This document shows, piece after piece, positions 23,303 to 34,776 of a stretch of 64,000 nt of DNA (position 1 is its first letter; each line of letters starts with the position of its first letter). This stretch comes from Cunninghamia lanceolata (Eukaryota > Streptophyta > Pinopsida > Cupressales > Cupressaceae): the NCBI GenBank assembly GCA_027924645.1, contig BSBN01001343.1, positions 682,001-746,000 of the forward strand. The letters run 5' to 3'. Both the position numbers and the translations under genes were made by a program. Below the pieces are notes generated by a model. The model searched no databases and had not been told where the DNA came from. It saw only the letters and a program-made list of their open reading frames with translations.

Positions 23303-24247
23303 TTGTTGAGGAAGGGACTGATAAGGGAGAGCCTAAGTCCATGTGCAGTACCTGCAGTACTAGTACCAAAGAAAGATGGAGAATGGAGGATGTGTACAGA
23401 CTCTCGAGCCATCAATAAGATAACAATCAAGTATAGATTTCCATTGCCAAGAATGGATGACATAATGGATTGTTTGAGTGGAGCCAAGTACTTCACGAAG
23501 ATTGATCTGAAGAGTGGGTATCACCAGATTCGAATCAGAGAAGGAGATGAATGGAAGATAGCCTTCAAGACAAAGGAGGGTTTGTATGAGTGGTTAGTCA
23601 TGCCATTTGGGCTAACCAATGCACCGAGCACATTCATGCAGCTCATGAACGAGGTACTAAAAGAATTTCTGGGAAGTTTTGTTATTGTTTATTTGGATGA
23701 TATTTTGATTTTCAGTAAGACTTGGGATGAGCATTTGATGCATATCAGAAGAGTTCTAGAGAAGACGAGGGAGGAGAAGTTGCTGATTAATCTGAAGAAA
23801 TGTAGTTTTGCAAAGAAAGAGTTGGTATACCTAGGATTTGTTGTCTTAGAGGAAGGTCTTAAGATGGACCCAGAAAAAGTAAGGGCTATCATTGAGTGGC
23901 CTATGCCAAGGAGTGCAACGGAGGTAAGATCTTTTCATGGTTTGGCAAGTTTTTACAAAAAGTTTATTAGGAATTTTAGTAGCATTTGTGCACCTCTAAC
24001 TGAGACAATGAGAGGGGATAGAAAAGAGTTTAGATGGACTAAAGGAGCATACAAGAGCTTTGATACATTGAAGCAGAAAGTTGTAGAACAACCTATTTTG
24101 GCACTTCCAGATTTTAATAAGGTATTTCAGGTAGATTGTGATGCTAGTGGTAGTGGTATAGGAGCTGTTTTGAGCCAAGAAGGTAAGCCCATTGCCTATT
24201 TTAGTGAGAAGCTTAATGATGCCAAGAAAAAAGTATTCTATTTATAA
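23303..24247 (+). pseudogene. pol: Element A reverse transcriptase and start of RNase H, open segment
   Basis: A 314-codon open segment in the gag frame. It contains [52 protein letters not shown] and an intact YLDD active site (23690-23701), then the RNase H start [24 protein letters not shown]. An extra A in the A-run near 24226-24232 shifts the frame, ending it at 24247; RNase H continues in the next frame. The RT core itself looks undamaged. Confidence 0.92.
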
Positions 24248-25955
24248 TCAGGAATTTTATGTAATAGTTCAGGCTTTGAAGAAATGGAGACATTATTTGT
24301 TGCCAAAAGAGTTTGTTTTATATACTAATCATCAGGCTTTGCAGTATCTTAATAGTCAAGGGAAGTTGAACCGAAGGCACTTAAAATGGGTTGAGTTTTT
24401 GTAGAGTTATACCTTTGTTTTGAAGCACAGGAGTGGGAAGTCCAACAGAGTTGCAGATGCCATGAGCAGAAGGCAAAATTTGTTGACAGAAATGAAGATA
24501 GAGGTTGTTGGGTTCGATGAGCTCAAAAGTTTGTATCCTAAAGATCTAGATTTTGTAGAGGCTTAGAAAGCTTGTTTGGAGCCTGTTACTTTGGATAGGA
24601 CAAAATGGTTGGATTTCATAATCCAAGATGGCATGTTGTTTAGAGGAAGCCAGTTGTACATTCTGAGGAGTTCCATCAGAGAGAACCTGATTAAGGAGAA
24701 GCATAGTGGAGGATTGGCTGGACACTTTGGTCGAGATAAGACCATTTATATTGTTGGTGAAAATTATTATTGGCCACAGCTGTAGCAGGATGTGAGGAGG
24801 TTTGTGCAGAGTTGTAGAGTATGGCAGATGGCAAAAGGAACAAGTCAAAATACAGGATTGTATCAACCATTACCTGTACCAAAGAAGCCATGGGATGATA
24901 TTAGTATGGATTTTGTTCTTGGTTTACCAAGGACACAGAGAGGGCATGATTCTATTTTTGTGGTGGTGGACAGATTCTCAAAGATGGCACATTTTATTCC
25001 TTGTAAGAAGACTAATGATGCTGTTCATATTGTAGAGTTATTTTTCAGGGAAGTGGTGAGACTACATGGTCTACCAAAGAGCATAGTTTTAGATCGAGAT
25101 ACCAAGTTTGTTGGTTATTTCTGGAGGACATTGTGGAAGAAGTTGAAGACAGATTTGAAGTTTAGTTCTACACACCATCCACAGACTGATGGACAAACTG
25201 AAGTGGTGAATAAGAGTTTGGGTAACCTGCTACGATGCTTAGTAGGAGATAAGCCCAAGGGATGGGATTTGATTTTACCACAAGCAGAATTTGTTTACAA
25301 CAATTTTGTCAATAGGAGTACTAGTAAATCACCATTCCAGATTGTATATGGCAATAGCCCAAGAAATGCTTCTGAGTTAAGGAAGCTGGACAATGGAGAA
25401 AAGACAAGTGCTGAAGCTGAAGACTTTGTAGAACATCTGAAGAATTTGCATGAAGAGGTGAGAAAGCACATTAATAAAATGAATATTCAGTACAAGGCTA
25501 AGGCAGATCAGAAGAGGAGATATAAGGAATTCCAGGTAGGAGATGAAGTCATGGTTCACTTGAGAAAAGAAAGGTTTCTAATTGGAACATACAATAAATT
25601 GAAAATGAAGAAATCTGGACCATGTAGAATCCTGAAGAAGCATAATTCAGGAAATGCATATGAGGTAGAGCTGTCGAGTGGGATCAATATTTCCCCTATT
25701 TTCAACATTGCTGATTTATCAGAATATCATGAAGGTGGAATAGAGGATGGACCAACAGAAGTGCAATGGAGTATTCCGGCATCTACTTCAATGGAGGAGA
25801 TAGAAGAGATCTTGGATAGCCATGTGGGAAGAAGTACTCGGAACAAGCAATATGAAGAATATCTAGTAAAATGGAAAGGAAGGCCTATTGAAGATTCTTC
25901 TTAGTTGTCTAAGGCAGAGGTTGACCGTTTGGGTTTTCCTCACACACACATATGA
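24230..25955 (+). pseudogene. pol: Element A RNase H end, integrase and chromodomain, pseudogene
   Basis: The frame is +1 relative to RT. RNase H ends with [10 protein letters not shown] and KHRSGKSNRVADAMSRR. Integrase follows: zinc motif H-x-H near 24700-24730 and C-x2-W near 24820 (the second Cys is Trp, so the site is damaged), catalytic D at 24909 (MDFVLG), D at 25092 (DRD) and E at 25200 (QTEVVN). The long open part is 24792-25904. Then come a GPY-type segment and a chromodomain (STSMEEIEEILDS, EEYLVKWKGRPIED) near 25790-25900. TAG stops occur at 24402, 24564, 24783 and 25902; the natural end is TGA 25953-25955. Confidence 0.9.
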
Positions 25956-25993
25956 GACGTGACAGGGTCACTTCTCAAATTACCTTGGGTGTC
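25956..25993 (+). other. Element A pre-LTR region with weak polypurine tract
   Basis: Only a short CCTTGGGTGTC string precedes the 3' LTR. It aligns by position with CTTGGGGAGTA in element F, so it is probably a decayed PPT. Confidence 0.45.
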
Positions 25994-26841
25994 TGATGCA
26001 GGAGCATCCAATGGTGTAAGGGCAATCTTGCATCACCCAAAAATAAGTTAATTCAAAATCATTGTAGTTGTTTTCATTTCTTTCCATAATTAGTATTTTT
26101 AGTTCCATAATATCTAGAATAATAATGTAGGACTTTCAGTTTTTTCAAAACTGCTAAAAATAGCGACCTGCCTAATTAGGAAAGTGTACCTGCTATTTTT
26201 AGAAAGTTTGCATTTGGGCACGTAATGAAGTAAAAACTTTCAGAAAGTTACATAATGGAAATATAAGACCTTTGGCAAAGGAATCAGGCAAAGATCATTT
26301 GTGAGCTGAAAGATATTAAAGTTTTTATTTTCTGAAAAGCGCCTGAAAATTTTCAGAATGAGATATGAGGCACTAAAACTTTCCATAACATCCCAAAAAG
26401 TTGATAGAAATCCATTTATGAATTTTTGGTGCTTAAAACGGTTCATCAATCGGACACCCGGATCAAAAGTTATGCTTCCTGGAAGTTGACCTACTTTTGG
26501 AGGGAGTTGCAAAATTTGAAATTTAGCTGGAAGCCGCCAAAAATTGCTATTTATGACTATTTTGGGAACCCTGGGCAGTGGTAGAGTGAAGGGGGCTAGT
26601 GTAGAGTCAAGAATAGGTGGGAAAATAGAAACCCTAGCTGATTTTGGGGTAACAGAAGGCTGAAGATTCAAGAGTCTTGAGGTTGGGAAAGCTGTAATGT
26701 GTTGTAGCTAGTAGAGGATTCACCCTCTGATTGTAATTGAGCTTCTGTAATGTAATGAGTTGCCCAGTTCAATAAAAGAAAGTTCTATTTGCTGTGTTCA
26801 ATAAATGTTATTGTGTGTTTTGTGATTAGTCCCCTTCATCA
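25994..26841 (+). repeat. Element A 3' LTR (848 bp)
   Basis: Starts TGATGCAGGAGCATCC and ends CCCTTCATCA. Matches the 5' LTR throughout except one net 29-bp deletion near 26410 and scattered substitutions. Confidence 0.92.
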
Positions 26842-26846
26842 GTCTT

Positions 26847-28492
26847 GTGCAAAGTCAACATGTAAAGGAAAGTGATGCAAAACTGGGGCCCACAACTTGT
26901 ATATTCGATTGTATGTTTGTACATACAATCAAATATGTATTCTCAATATACAAGCTGGATCTAAAATAAACATACATTCTAGTTGATAAAGGGTAGAATT
27001 CCATAGTTTGTATGTATATTTTGCTTGTATGTTCACATTGTATATGCGACATACATTGGTTATATACAAAGAGGAACATGCATGGCTCAGACTCGATGGC
27101 AATTGTAATATGTTTCATAATGGTTTGAGGTCCTTAGCTTGCATACATATGGCATTGTATATCCTGATATACAAGAGATCGAAGATACAAGGCCTGGATT
27201 TCAAATTTCTCCAATCCGGTTAATAAAGTGGTTTAGGTCCATGGCTTGTATTGCATTGTATCTTGCGATATACAAATGAAATGTACAAGAAAGAAATATA
27301 CAAGGCAGACTCGAATGTAAAGTCAAATTTGCCAAGTTCAGTGTTGGGGTCCGTGCATTGTATACACATGTGTTTGTATATTTGTAATTGTATGTTTAAA
27401 CATACCATCAGATATACAAAGCCGATATGCAAGAGGCCATATACAAAGCGCTTTGCATATGCAAAGGAAGACTCATAGGTAGTTTCAGAGGCCGATACAT
27501 TCACAGATGCAAAGTGATATATACACACAGTTGACTGCAACTTTGACCGCCCATATCTCTTCCATTTTAACAAATTTTCACATGCTCCTAAAGGCAAAAG
27601 TACATGTTTTTGCCTCCTCTTTCATTTGGCAAGATTTTTGAGGGTTTTCTTCCACTTTCAAAAAATTAGATCTGGCTTTCCATGTTGAATCAATTGGACA
27701 TCTCAACGACCATAGTGACACATACAGATTTAGATTTTTGATGCATTCATTGCTACAAATCGATGATCTAGCTACTTGCATTAAAGACTTAGAATATCTC
27801 CCACCTGCCCCTGTTCTAGATATTTTCACACCATAACTTATGCAGGTAGACGTCCCTTCAGGAGGTATTTTCTGACAGCGCCCATGGGCAAGAATTTATT
27901 GTAAATGACTGAAAATGTAAAATTCTATATATACATGGAAAACAGATGTATTGAGGGGGATGGTTTTATTAGGGCTATTATGCTGCTAAATTTTTTGTAG
28001 TCAGATCTCTTCTGCTACCGAACATTTTGCATTGTAATAGTTTTTGGCATTCATGATTAATATATGCATGACTTCTTGCCTCTCTTGTGTCTTGATTTCT
28101 ATGTTTTAATTGAAGTTACTGCCTGTTCTGTGAGAAAAATGGCTCCTCTATAGGTTGAACCTTCATACCGAAGCCTCAATCAATCATAAGTCTGGGTGAA
28201 ATTCCTCCATCATTGAAATCATTATTGTGCCTACACCAAGATCACCATCACTCACTAAATTTGGTGCATCACCCCTTTCCTTTTCAGTTTCCTTCTAACT
28301 CTTTTCCCCTGCAAATATTAGAACTAGGTTTAGATGCATTGCTCTAAGTAATAGGCCTAGAAAGAGGAATCAGCCTTCTCTAGAGGTTTGATCTCAACTC
28401 GCAAGGTCCCACACTTTAAGATCATTCCCATTGTATCTCTAGATTGCTAAAGTTTCACAACTGCAGCAAGGGTGCAAATATGGGTGATAACA
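26847..28492 (+). repeat. Element B left LTR, second segment
   Basis: Resumes right after the gtctt TSD of A and matches 32305-33953 of the right LTR, ending GGGTGATAACA. ATACAA-type motifs run to about 27450. A TATATATA box is at 27926. The open frames on both strands here are low-complexity by-products of the repeats. Confidence 0.88.
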
Positions 28493-28496
28493 GTTC

Positions 28497-28540
28497 TTAA
28501 CATGCCTGGTGGGATAGTTCTTGGCATGCCCGGTGGGACT
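28497..28540 (+). other. Element B duplicated primer-binding-site-like motif
   Basis: Two near-identical copies of about 24 bases follow the left LTR: TTAACATGCCTGGTGGGAT and TTGGCATGCCCGGTGGGAC. The second contains TGGCATGCCCGGTGGGAC (28522-28539), which begins with TGG as a PBS should; the first, closer to the LTR, has lost the TGG. I cannot assign the tRNA. It is not the iMet type used by all other elements here. Confidence 0.5.
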
Positions 28541-28794
28541 AGTTTGATGAACTTCTCATCAAGATACTGAGAGATTTAGTGTTTCTCATAGTATTACTAG
28601 CCTTTGGAGGCAACAAACAACACCATGGTGACTCTACTAAACAAATTAGCTATTTTAGTAGCCCAAGTACCTGATAAAATTTCATCAAAGGTCAGGATTT
28701 TGGTGATTTTCCTGGTCTATTCAGCTTCCAAAAGCATTTCAATCACCTGATGACTCCTTCTCTAGTATGTATCTGGTTTCTCTTTGGTTGCAGA

Positions 28795-31119
28795 CCTATT
28801 TTGCTCTCATTTTGACATTTTTTATGAATATCCAGCATTTAGATGCTATAAAATGTTAGAATTTTACAGAAATCATGGCTTTTCCCCTACCCCTAATCTA
28901 AATACAGGCTATTAGCCCCCATATCAACAATACCAGGCCTCAAACGCCTCTGATTTTATGTCATATAACCCTGCCGCTGCAGAATATCAACATCATCATG
29001 ATGCTTACCTTCCTCCTACCCCTAATGTTGCCCCTAAGAATATTGATGGTTTCAATGAGCTCATGGAAGGTTTTCTAAAGCTTAACAAAAATTTAGATAA
29101 GGCCAAAAGAGCAGCAAGGTACAGTTGGCCTCACCAGTTTTATGATCTCAGCATCATAAGCATGTATGGTCTCAAGAAGCTGTCTCTAGATCTGACTAGG
29201 GAGGCTAATGAATTTATAAAAATGTTAAAACGTGACCAACAACGAGAGGTACAAGAGGGGTTTTTTTAGGAAAACCTTGCTATAAGGATGACACCTGCTT
29301 AACCTGCTGCTGAAGAAGCCCTAAAATTTAAAATTCCAAGGTTCAGGCAGGTTAGTCCATCTACACCTCCAAAACTGCTTCCCAGTTTTCAAATCCCAAG
29401 TTTTAGAGGCCCTCAACGTTCACTGGAGCTTGTTCCGGCACAATTTCAACCCCCTATCTCCTGTTTATAGCCCTTTCAAATCCCCTTATCAGATGGGCCT
29501 AGCATGGACGGTTATGATGAGATTGCTAAGTTAAAGGATCATGTGTTTAGGATTCCAAATTTTAACCAGTCACTTTCTTCTACACATGTTCAGCCTACAA
29601 AAGAGGAACCTAGACTCCACAAGTTTCCAGGCTTCAAAGCCTATATCCCTTTACAAGTCCCTATTCCTGTGCAAACTCAAATTATCACTCCCTAGGAACA
29701 AATTTGTCAAGAACCCTCTCCCCTCCAAGAAATTCAAGAAGTTATTCAAGCTTCTTTCCCTGATGCTATTTCAATCCTCAAGGGTGGGCAAGTTGTCTAC
29801 CAAGATATTTGGAAAGATGAGCCAAAAGAGGAGGTGGAAGAAGATAAAACTAATGAGGAGTAGTTTGTTCCTACATTCACAAAGATAGAATTGTTTGAAC
29901 CTATTACACCTGTGAGTACTGTTAACTCAAATAAGGGATTGATTCCTCTAAACTTTAGTTCCTTTGAATCCTTTTCTCATGCATCCGATCAAGAAAACAA
30001 GGTTGAAATGCAAAGAGTGCATGGAGAAGCCTTCAGCTACAGAGACAACTTAACCAAAATCTAGAAGAGCTATAGTCAAAGGATGGAGGCATAGGGAAAC
30101 AAATTGCTAAGGCCACTTCAGAAATGGATGATGCTACCATACTTCATGAGCTACCTGATTATATTGAAGGTGAGGAGGATGTACAGCTGGTTGTGAATAT
30201 ACAGCAACCAGAGAATAATGAAAATGATGGCAGATTGTTGTAGGTAGAGGCTGAGCATGATAGTGAGGTTCCAAACCATAAAGAAGGCCAGGCATGTTGC
30301 TCTATGCTAGATTATCTAAAGGTTGATTATGCTGTTATGCTTGGAGAGCTTCCATGTTTTATTGAAAATAATGAGAAGATTGAACATGGGCAAGAGCAAA
30401 TTGAAGATTTGTTCTTTATTATCTAGCAGGGATATTAGCTTCTTGGTGGGGAAGTTTTCTCTTTTGAACATGTACATGGCACATTTTCTAAGCCTAAGTT
30501 AGAAAATCATGAGCATCTAGTTCATGAGGTGGAGACAGCCATACAAAGGACAAAGATACAAGAGCTAGAGTTTTCAGACCAGCAAGAAGAGCAAGAATGC
30601 ATCCATGATAATATTATATCAACCTTCTTGGTTTCTTTGAAGGAAGAAGGAGAAATCCATGGGGTCCCAAGTCAGCTGTTTCACACACAAGAGCAACATG
30701 AGAGCAAGGTGGAGGTCACCTTCATGCCAAGTGAGGAACAAGACAAGAAAAAATTAGAGTAGAGATATGAGAGCAAACATGTTGATTTACATGTCACTTC
30801 AAGGGGATGCCCAATCAGACATCTAGCCCAGCTGGAGACACATCAAGAGGAGTCACCACTTGTCATGCTTACCTCTAAGCATGAAGTTGAACATCAAAAT
30901 AAATGGGATCAACCCATTTATTCACCACAAGCTAGTAACATTAGCAATCAGTCTAGGTGGATATGTGAGTTTATCTCCATTTTGTGGGGGGTGTTTTACC
31001 AATTTGTCATATGCCCATTTCCCCTTCACCTCTTTTTAATTGCCCACGTACATAAAAAATATTGTAACTTGTTAAGGAAGGGCAGTTACTTTCAAGAACT
31101 AGTTAATGGCTTTGTTTAA
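28795..31119 (+). pseudogene. Element B long ORF of unknown function, pseudogene
   Basis: A frame is readable from about 28795 (YEYPAFRCYKMLEFY) to about 30060 (frame of 28958-29269 and 29504-29695) and, after a frameshift near 30060, to the stop at 31117-31119. That is about 770 codons with about ten stops. The N-terminal part is rich in P, Q, Y and H (QASNASDFMSYNP). A middle helical patch (SWPHQFYDLSIISMYGLKKL) is followed by long acidic E- and H-rich stretches (EHEHLVHEVE, EEQDKKKLE), and the last 50 codons are hydrophobic and may form a membrane segment (FYQFVICPFPLHLFLIAHV). I recognise no family. No zinc knuckle, protease, RT or integrase is visible. A gag-like structural role is possible only by position. 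Confidence 0.55.
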
Positions 31120-31365
31120 AGTCATGTCTGACTGGTTAGTTTAGGATTAGAGTAGGTTTCATTTTTGTTTAGTTTTCCCTTTTCCTAAGTGCTTCTGCAT
31201 AGGCTACATTGTCATTAGGAGAATGTTGGCCTTTTCCCCTTTTTGTGTTTTGGAGGTAGTTTCTAGTTTTCCAACATGTTTTAGGCTTGACTCCATGAAC
31301 AATGAATACGTAAGGCCGCTGATCATTTGTTTAGTAGGCAAACACCCCTAAAAGGTCACCAAAAC
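31120..31365 (+). other. Element B internal 3' tail
   Basis: T-rich, no frame. The last bases before the LTR (CCTAAAAGGTCACCAAAAC) hold a weak purine tract that may be the PPT. Confidence 0.45.
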
Positions 31366-33953
31366 TGTTGTCAGTTTTTGCCTAGCCCCAAAATTTCCCG
31401 TCTCCCTCCTATCGAATAAATCTGATCAAAGACAGCCTGAATAGAAGGAGAGAAAGCTCAAATTCTTCAATTACTCATGCTCTTCCTTGCCAAATTTCTC
31501 AAAATATCACCTTGAAATCTTTGTAGAAAACCTAGAGAAACCCAAAAATCTTTTAGCTTCAAGTATTTTTTATCGTTGGGATTTCTCAGTTTCATGCTTG
31601 TATTTCAATATGCATTTTTGAATGTATATTTGCATATACATTCACCATTGTATGTTTGGAACATACATTCACAATATGCAAAGGCCTAGATGCAATCAAC
31701 AAATATACAAGGTTGACATACAAGTAAGAATGTGCAATGGAATGTATATCACTAACATACAAGTCCAACATGCAAGGCCGATATACAAAGATAATATGCA
31801 TCAGCTCTAGTTGAATGTACATCGGCAATGATGTACCAAGGAAGGACATACAAAGGGCAATGTATATTCGACATGCAACGGGCACATACAAAGAGATGCA
31901 TACAAAAGCCTTTGTATATCGAAATATACAAGGTCAATATACAAATTAGTTTGTATATGTAGGGGGAAGCATACAAGGGTGAAGGAGCAGTTGCATGTAC
32001 ATCAACAGGATGCTATAGTGGCTTGTATATATGATTGTATGTTTGCACATACAATTAAACATACAAGGAGTTACATACAAGGTCCGGATCTGAATGGAGA
32101 TCAAATATAGCTGATAATCTTTTGAAGTCCGCTGCATGTAAATGCGCAATTGTATATGCAATATACAAGGCAATGATACAACGATGACATACAGCCCAGA
32201 CCTATTCTAAAGTTCAAAAGTGGCCAATAATCTACTGGAGTCCACATTGTATGTATGTAGGGAATTGCATGTGCCGATATGCATTTGAATATACAAACAG
32301 TCTTGTGCAAAGTCAACATGCAAAGGAAAGTGATTCAAAGCTGGGGCCCACCACTTGTATATTCGATTATATGTTTGCACATACAATCAAATATGTATTC
32401 TCAATATACAAGCCAAATTTGAAATGAACATACATTCTAGTTGATAAAGGGCAGAATTCTGCAGTTTGTATGTACATTTTACTTGTATGTTCGCGTTGTA
32501 TATGCAACATACATTGGTTATATACAAAGAGGAACATGCATGGCTCAGACCCGATGGCAATTACAATATGCTTCATAATGTTTTGAGGTCCACAGCTTGC
32601 ATGCATATGGCATTGTATATCCTGATATACAAGAGATCGAAGATACAAGGCCCGGATTTCAAATTTCTCCAATCCAGTTGATAAAGTGGTTCAGGTCCGC
32701 AGCTTGTATATTGAGTGCATTGTATCTTGCGATATACAAATGAAATGTGCAAGAAAGAAATATAAAAGGCGGACTCGACTGTAAAGTCAAATTTGCCAAG
32801 TTCAGTGTTGGGGTCCGCGCATTGTATACACATGTGTTTGTATATTTGCAATTGTATGTTTAAACATACCATCAGATATACAAAGCCGATATGCAAGAGG
32901 CCATATACAAAGCACTTTGCATATGTAAAGGCAGACTCAGAGGTAGTTTCAGAGGCCAATACATTCATAGATGCAAAGTGATATATACACATCATTGACT
33001 GCAACTTTGACTGCCCATATCTCTTCCATTTTAGTGAATTTCCACATGCTGCAAAAGACAAAATTGCATGTTTTTGCCTCTTTTATTTGGCAAGCTTTTT
33101 AAGGGTTTTCTTCCACTTAAAAAAAAATAGATCTGGCTTTGCATGTTGAATTGACTGGACGTCTCAATGACCACAGTGACACCTACAAACTTAGATTTTT
33201 GATACATTCATTGCTACAAATTGATGATCCAACTGCTTGCATTAAAGACTTAGAATATCTCCCACCTGTCCCTATTCCAGATATTTTCACACCATAACTT
33301 CTACAAGTGGATGTCCCTTCAGGAGGTATTTTTTGACAGCACCCATGGGCGAGAATTTATTGTAACTGACTGAAAATGTAAAATGCTATATATACATGGA
33401 AAACATATGTATTGAGGGGGATGGTTTTATTGGGGCTGTTATGCTGCCAAATTTTTTGTAGTCAGATCTCTTCTGCTATCGAACATTTTGTATTGTAATG
33501 GTTTTTGGCCTTCATGTTTAATATATGCACGACTTCTTGCCTCTCTTGTGTCTTGATTTTTGTGTTTTAATTGAAGTTACTACCTATTCTATGAGCAAAA
33601 TGGCTCCTCTATAGGTTGAACCTTCATACCGAAGCCTTAATCAATCATAAGACTGGGTGAAATTCCTCCATCATTGAAATCATTGTTGTGCCTGCACCAA
33701 GATCACCATCACTCACTAAATCTGGTGCATCACCTCTTTCCTTTTCAGTTTTCTTCTATCTCTTTTCCCTTGCAAATATTAGAACTAGGTTTAGATGCAT
33801 TGCTCTAAGTAATAGGCTTAGAAAGAGGAATTATCCTTCTCTAGAGGTCTGATCTCAACTCGCAAGGTCCCACACTTCAAGATCATTCCCATTGTATCTC
33901 TAGATTGCTAAAGTTTCATGACTGTAGCAAGGGTGTAAATCTGGGTGATAACA
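31366..33953 (+). repeat. Element B right LTR (2588 bp), uninterrupted
   Basis: TGTTGTCAGTTTTTGCC to GGGTGATAACA. Dense ATACAA/TTGTAT motifs from 31610 to about 32930, then a more unique AT-rich part with TATATATA at 33387. It preserves the pre-insertion form of the element A target near 32290-32310. Confidence 0.9.
33387..33394 (+). promoter_or_regulatory. TATA-like box in element B LTR
   Basis: TATATATA, also present at the same place in the left LTR (27926). About 560 bp before the LTR end. Confidence 0.4.
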
Positions 33954-33958
33954 CTCGT

Positions 33959-34719
33959 AATTGAAGAATTACTTCCAGATGATGATGTTCTTCCTAAACA
34001 TGGCTGACTGGATGATTTACACATCTTGTGGATGATTTTGAAGATGTTCTGTGAAACATGGTGTGTTCCTCAAAGAAGATTTAAGTCCTAGATCTGTGTG
34101 GCCAACAATGTGGTGATTCACATGAAGTCTTTTGTAATAAGTCAAATTGTATTTTTGTATTTTCTCTGTAAAGTATGCTAACTTTGATGATTATCCCAAA
34201 ATCAATGTCTTGTATAAATAAGAGTTGTCAAGTCATTTCAAAAGTATCTTGGCGAAGATGGGAGTGTGGTAGAGAGGAGAAGAGCGAAAGGCAGAGCAGA
34301 AGTGTTGAGCTTAAATGAAATTGACTCAAGCATGGTGAAGATGCTATTCTTTAGTACAAGTATGTAATATTTATGATTTTGTAGACAATGTGTCTTCTGT
34401 AGGTAGTGGGCCTCTTGTGAGCAGTGTGCTTGAGTAGTGAGCCCCAATTGGCATGTGCCATTTTGTTCTTATTATTTTAACAGAGAATACAATCTTGGGT
34501 TAGTCACCCCATAGTTTTTCCCTTAACCAGGTTTTCCACATTAAAATCTTGGTTTCATATATGTTAATGTGTTTCTTCTCTTGATTTATTGCATTGTGTT
34601 TCCATGATTGATTTATTATTATGCTGCTGAATTATAAGAAGGATTTAAGTGGTTAATAAAAGGAAAGTTTTGGGACAACTTATTCACCCCTCTCTCACTT
34701 GTCTGTCTTGAAACTAACA
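33959..34719 (+). repeat. C2 middle LTR, right segment
   Basis: Resumes after the B TSD ctcgt (33954-33958) and aligns with LTR 1 from about 13643. TATA-like box at 34213. Ends GAAACTAACA at 34719. Confidence 0.9.
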
Positions 34720-34721
34720 AT

Positions 34722-34733
34722 TGGTATTAGAGC
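34722..34733 (+). other. C2 second primer-binding site
   Basis: TGGTATTAGAGC, one base from the iMet-type site, two bases after the middle LTR. Its presence shows that a second complete internal region starts here. Confidence 0.85.
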
Positions 34734-34776
34734 TAAGTTCCTCTAAAAAGAGCTTAACCGCTTGAGGAGATCCAGG

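Larger units (their letters stand above)
20468..26841 (+). mobile_element. Element A: Ty3/gypsy chromovirus (+), nearly full length
   Basis: 5' LTR 20468-21344, PBS, gag, PR, RT, RNase H, INT and chromodomain, 3' LTR 25994-26841. TSD gtctt is perfect on both sides (20463-20467, 26842-26846). The corresponding empty site exists in the right LTR of B near 32297-32304. The perfect TSD and the single main frameshift in pol agree with A being the innermost insertion of this branch. Decay is by stops: at least three in gag and several in pol. Confidence 0.93.
19546..33953 (+). mobile_element. Element B: large non-autonomous LTR element without pol
   Basis: Two LTRs of about 2.57 kb (left 19546-28492 including nested element A; right 31366-33953) flank an internal region of only 2873 bp. 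LTR ends are TGTTGTCA and TGATAACA, an inverted repeat with one mismatch. Flanks are ctcat (19541-19545) and ctcgt (33954-33958), a TSD with one transition, inside the C2 middle LTR. No protease, RT or integrase is present. The structure resembles large retrotransposon derivatives (LARDs), although LTRs and internal region are shorter than the classical ones and the internal part carries a decayed ORF. Confidence 0.88.

Noticed and set aside
28768..28800. Possible GT-AG intron in the element B internal region (gtatgt...ttgcag)
   Set aside because: The span is about 30 bp, far below plant intron size.
29541..29888. 115-codon frame in element B overlapping the main ORF
   Set aside because: Out of phase with the longer frame that continues on both sides; a shadow.
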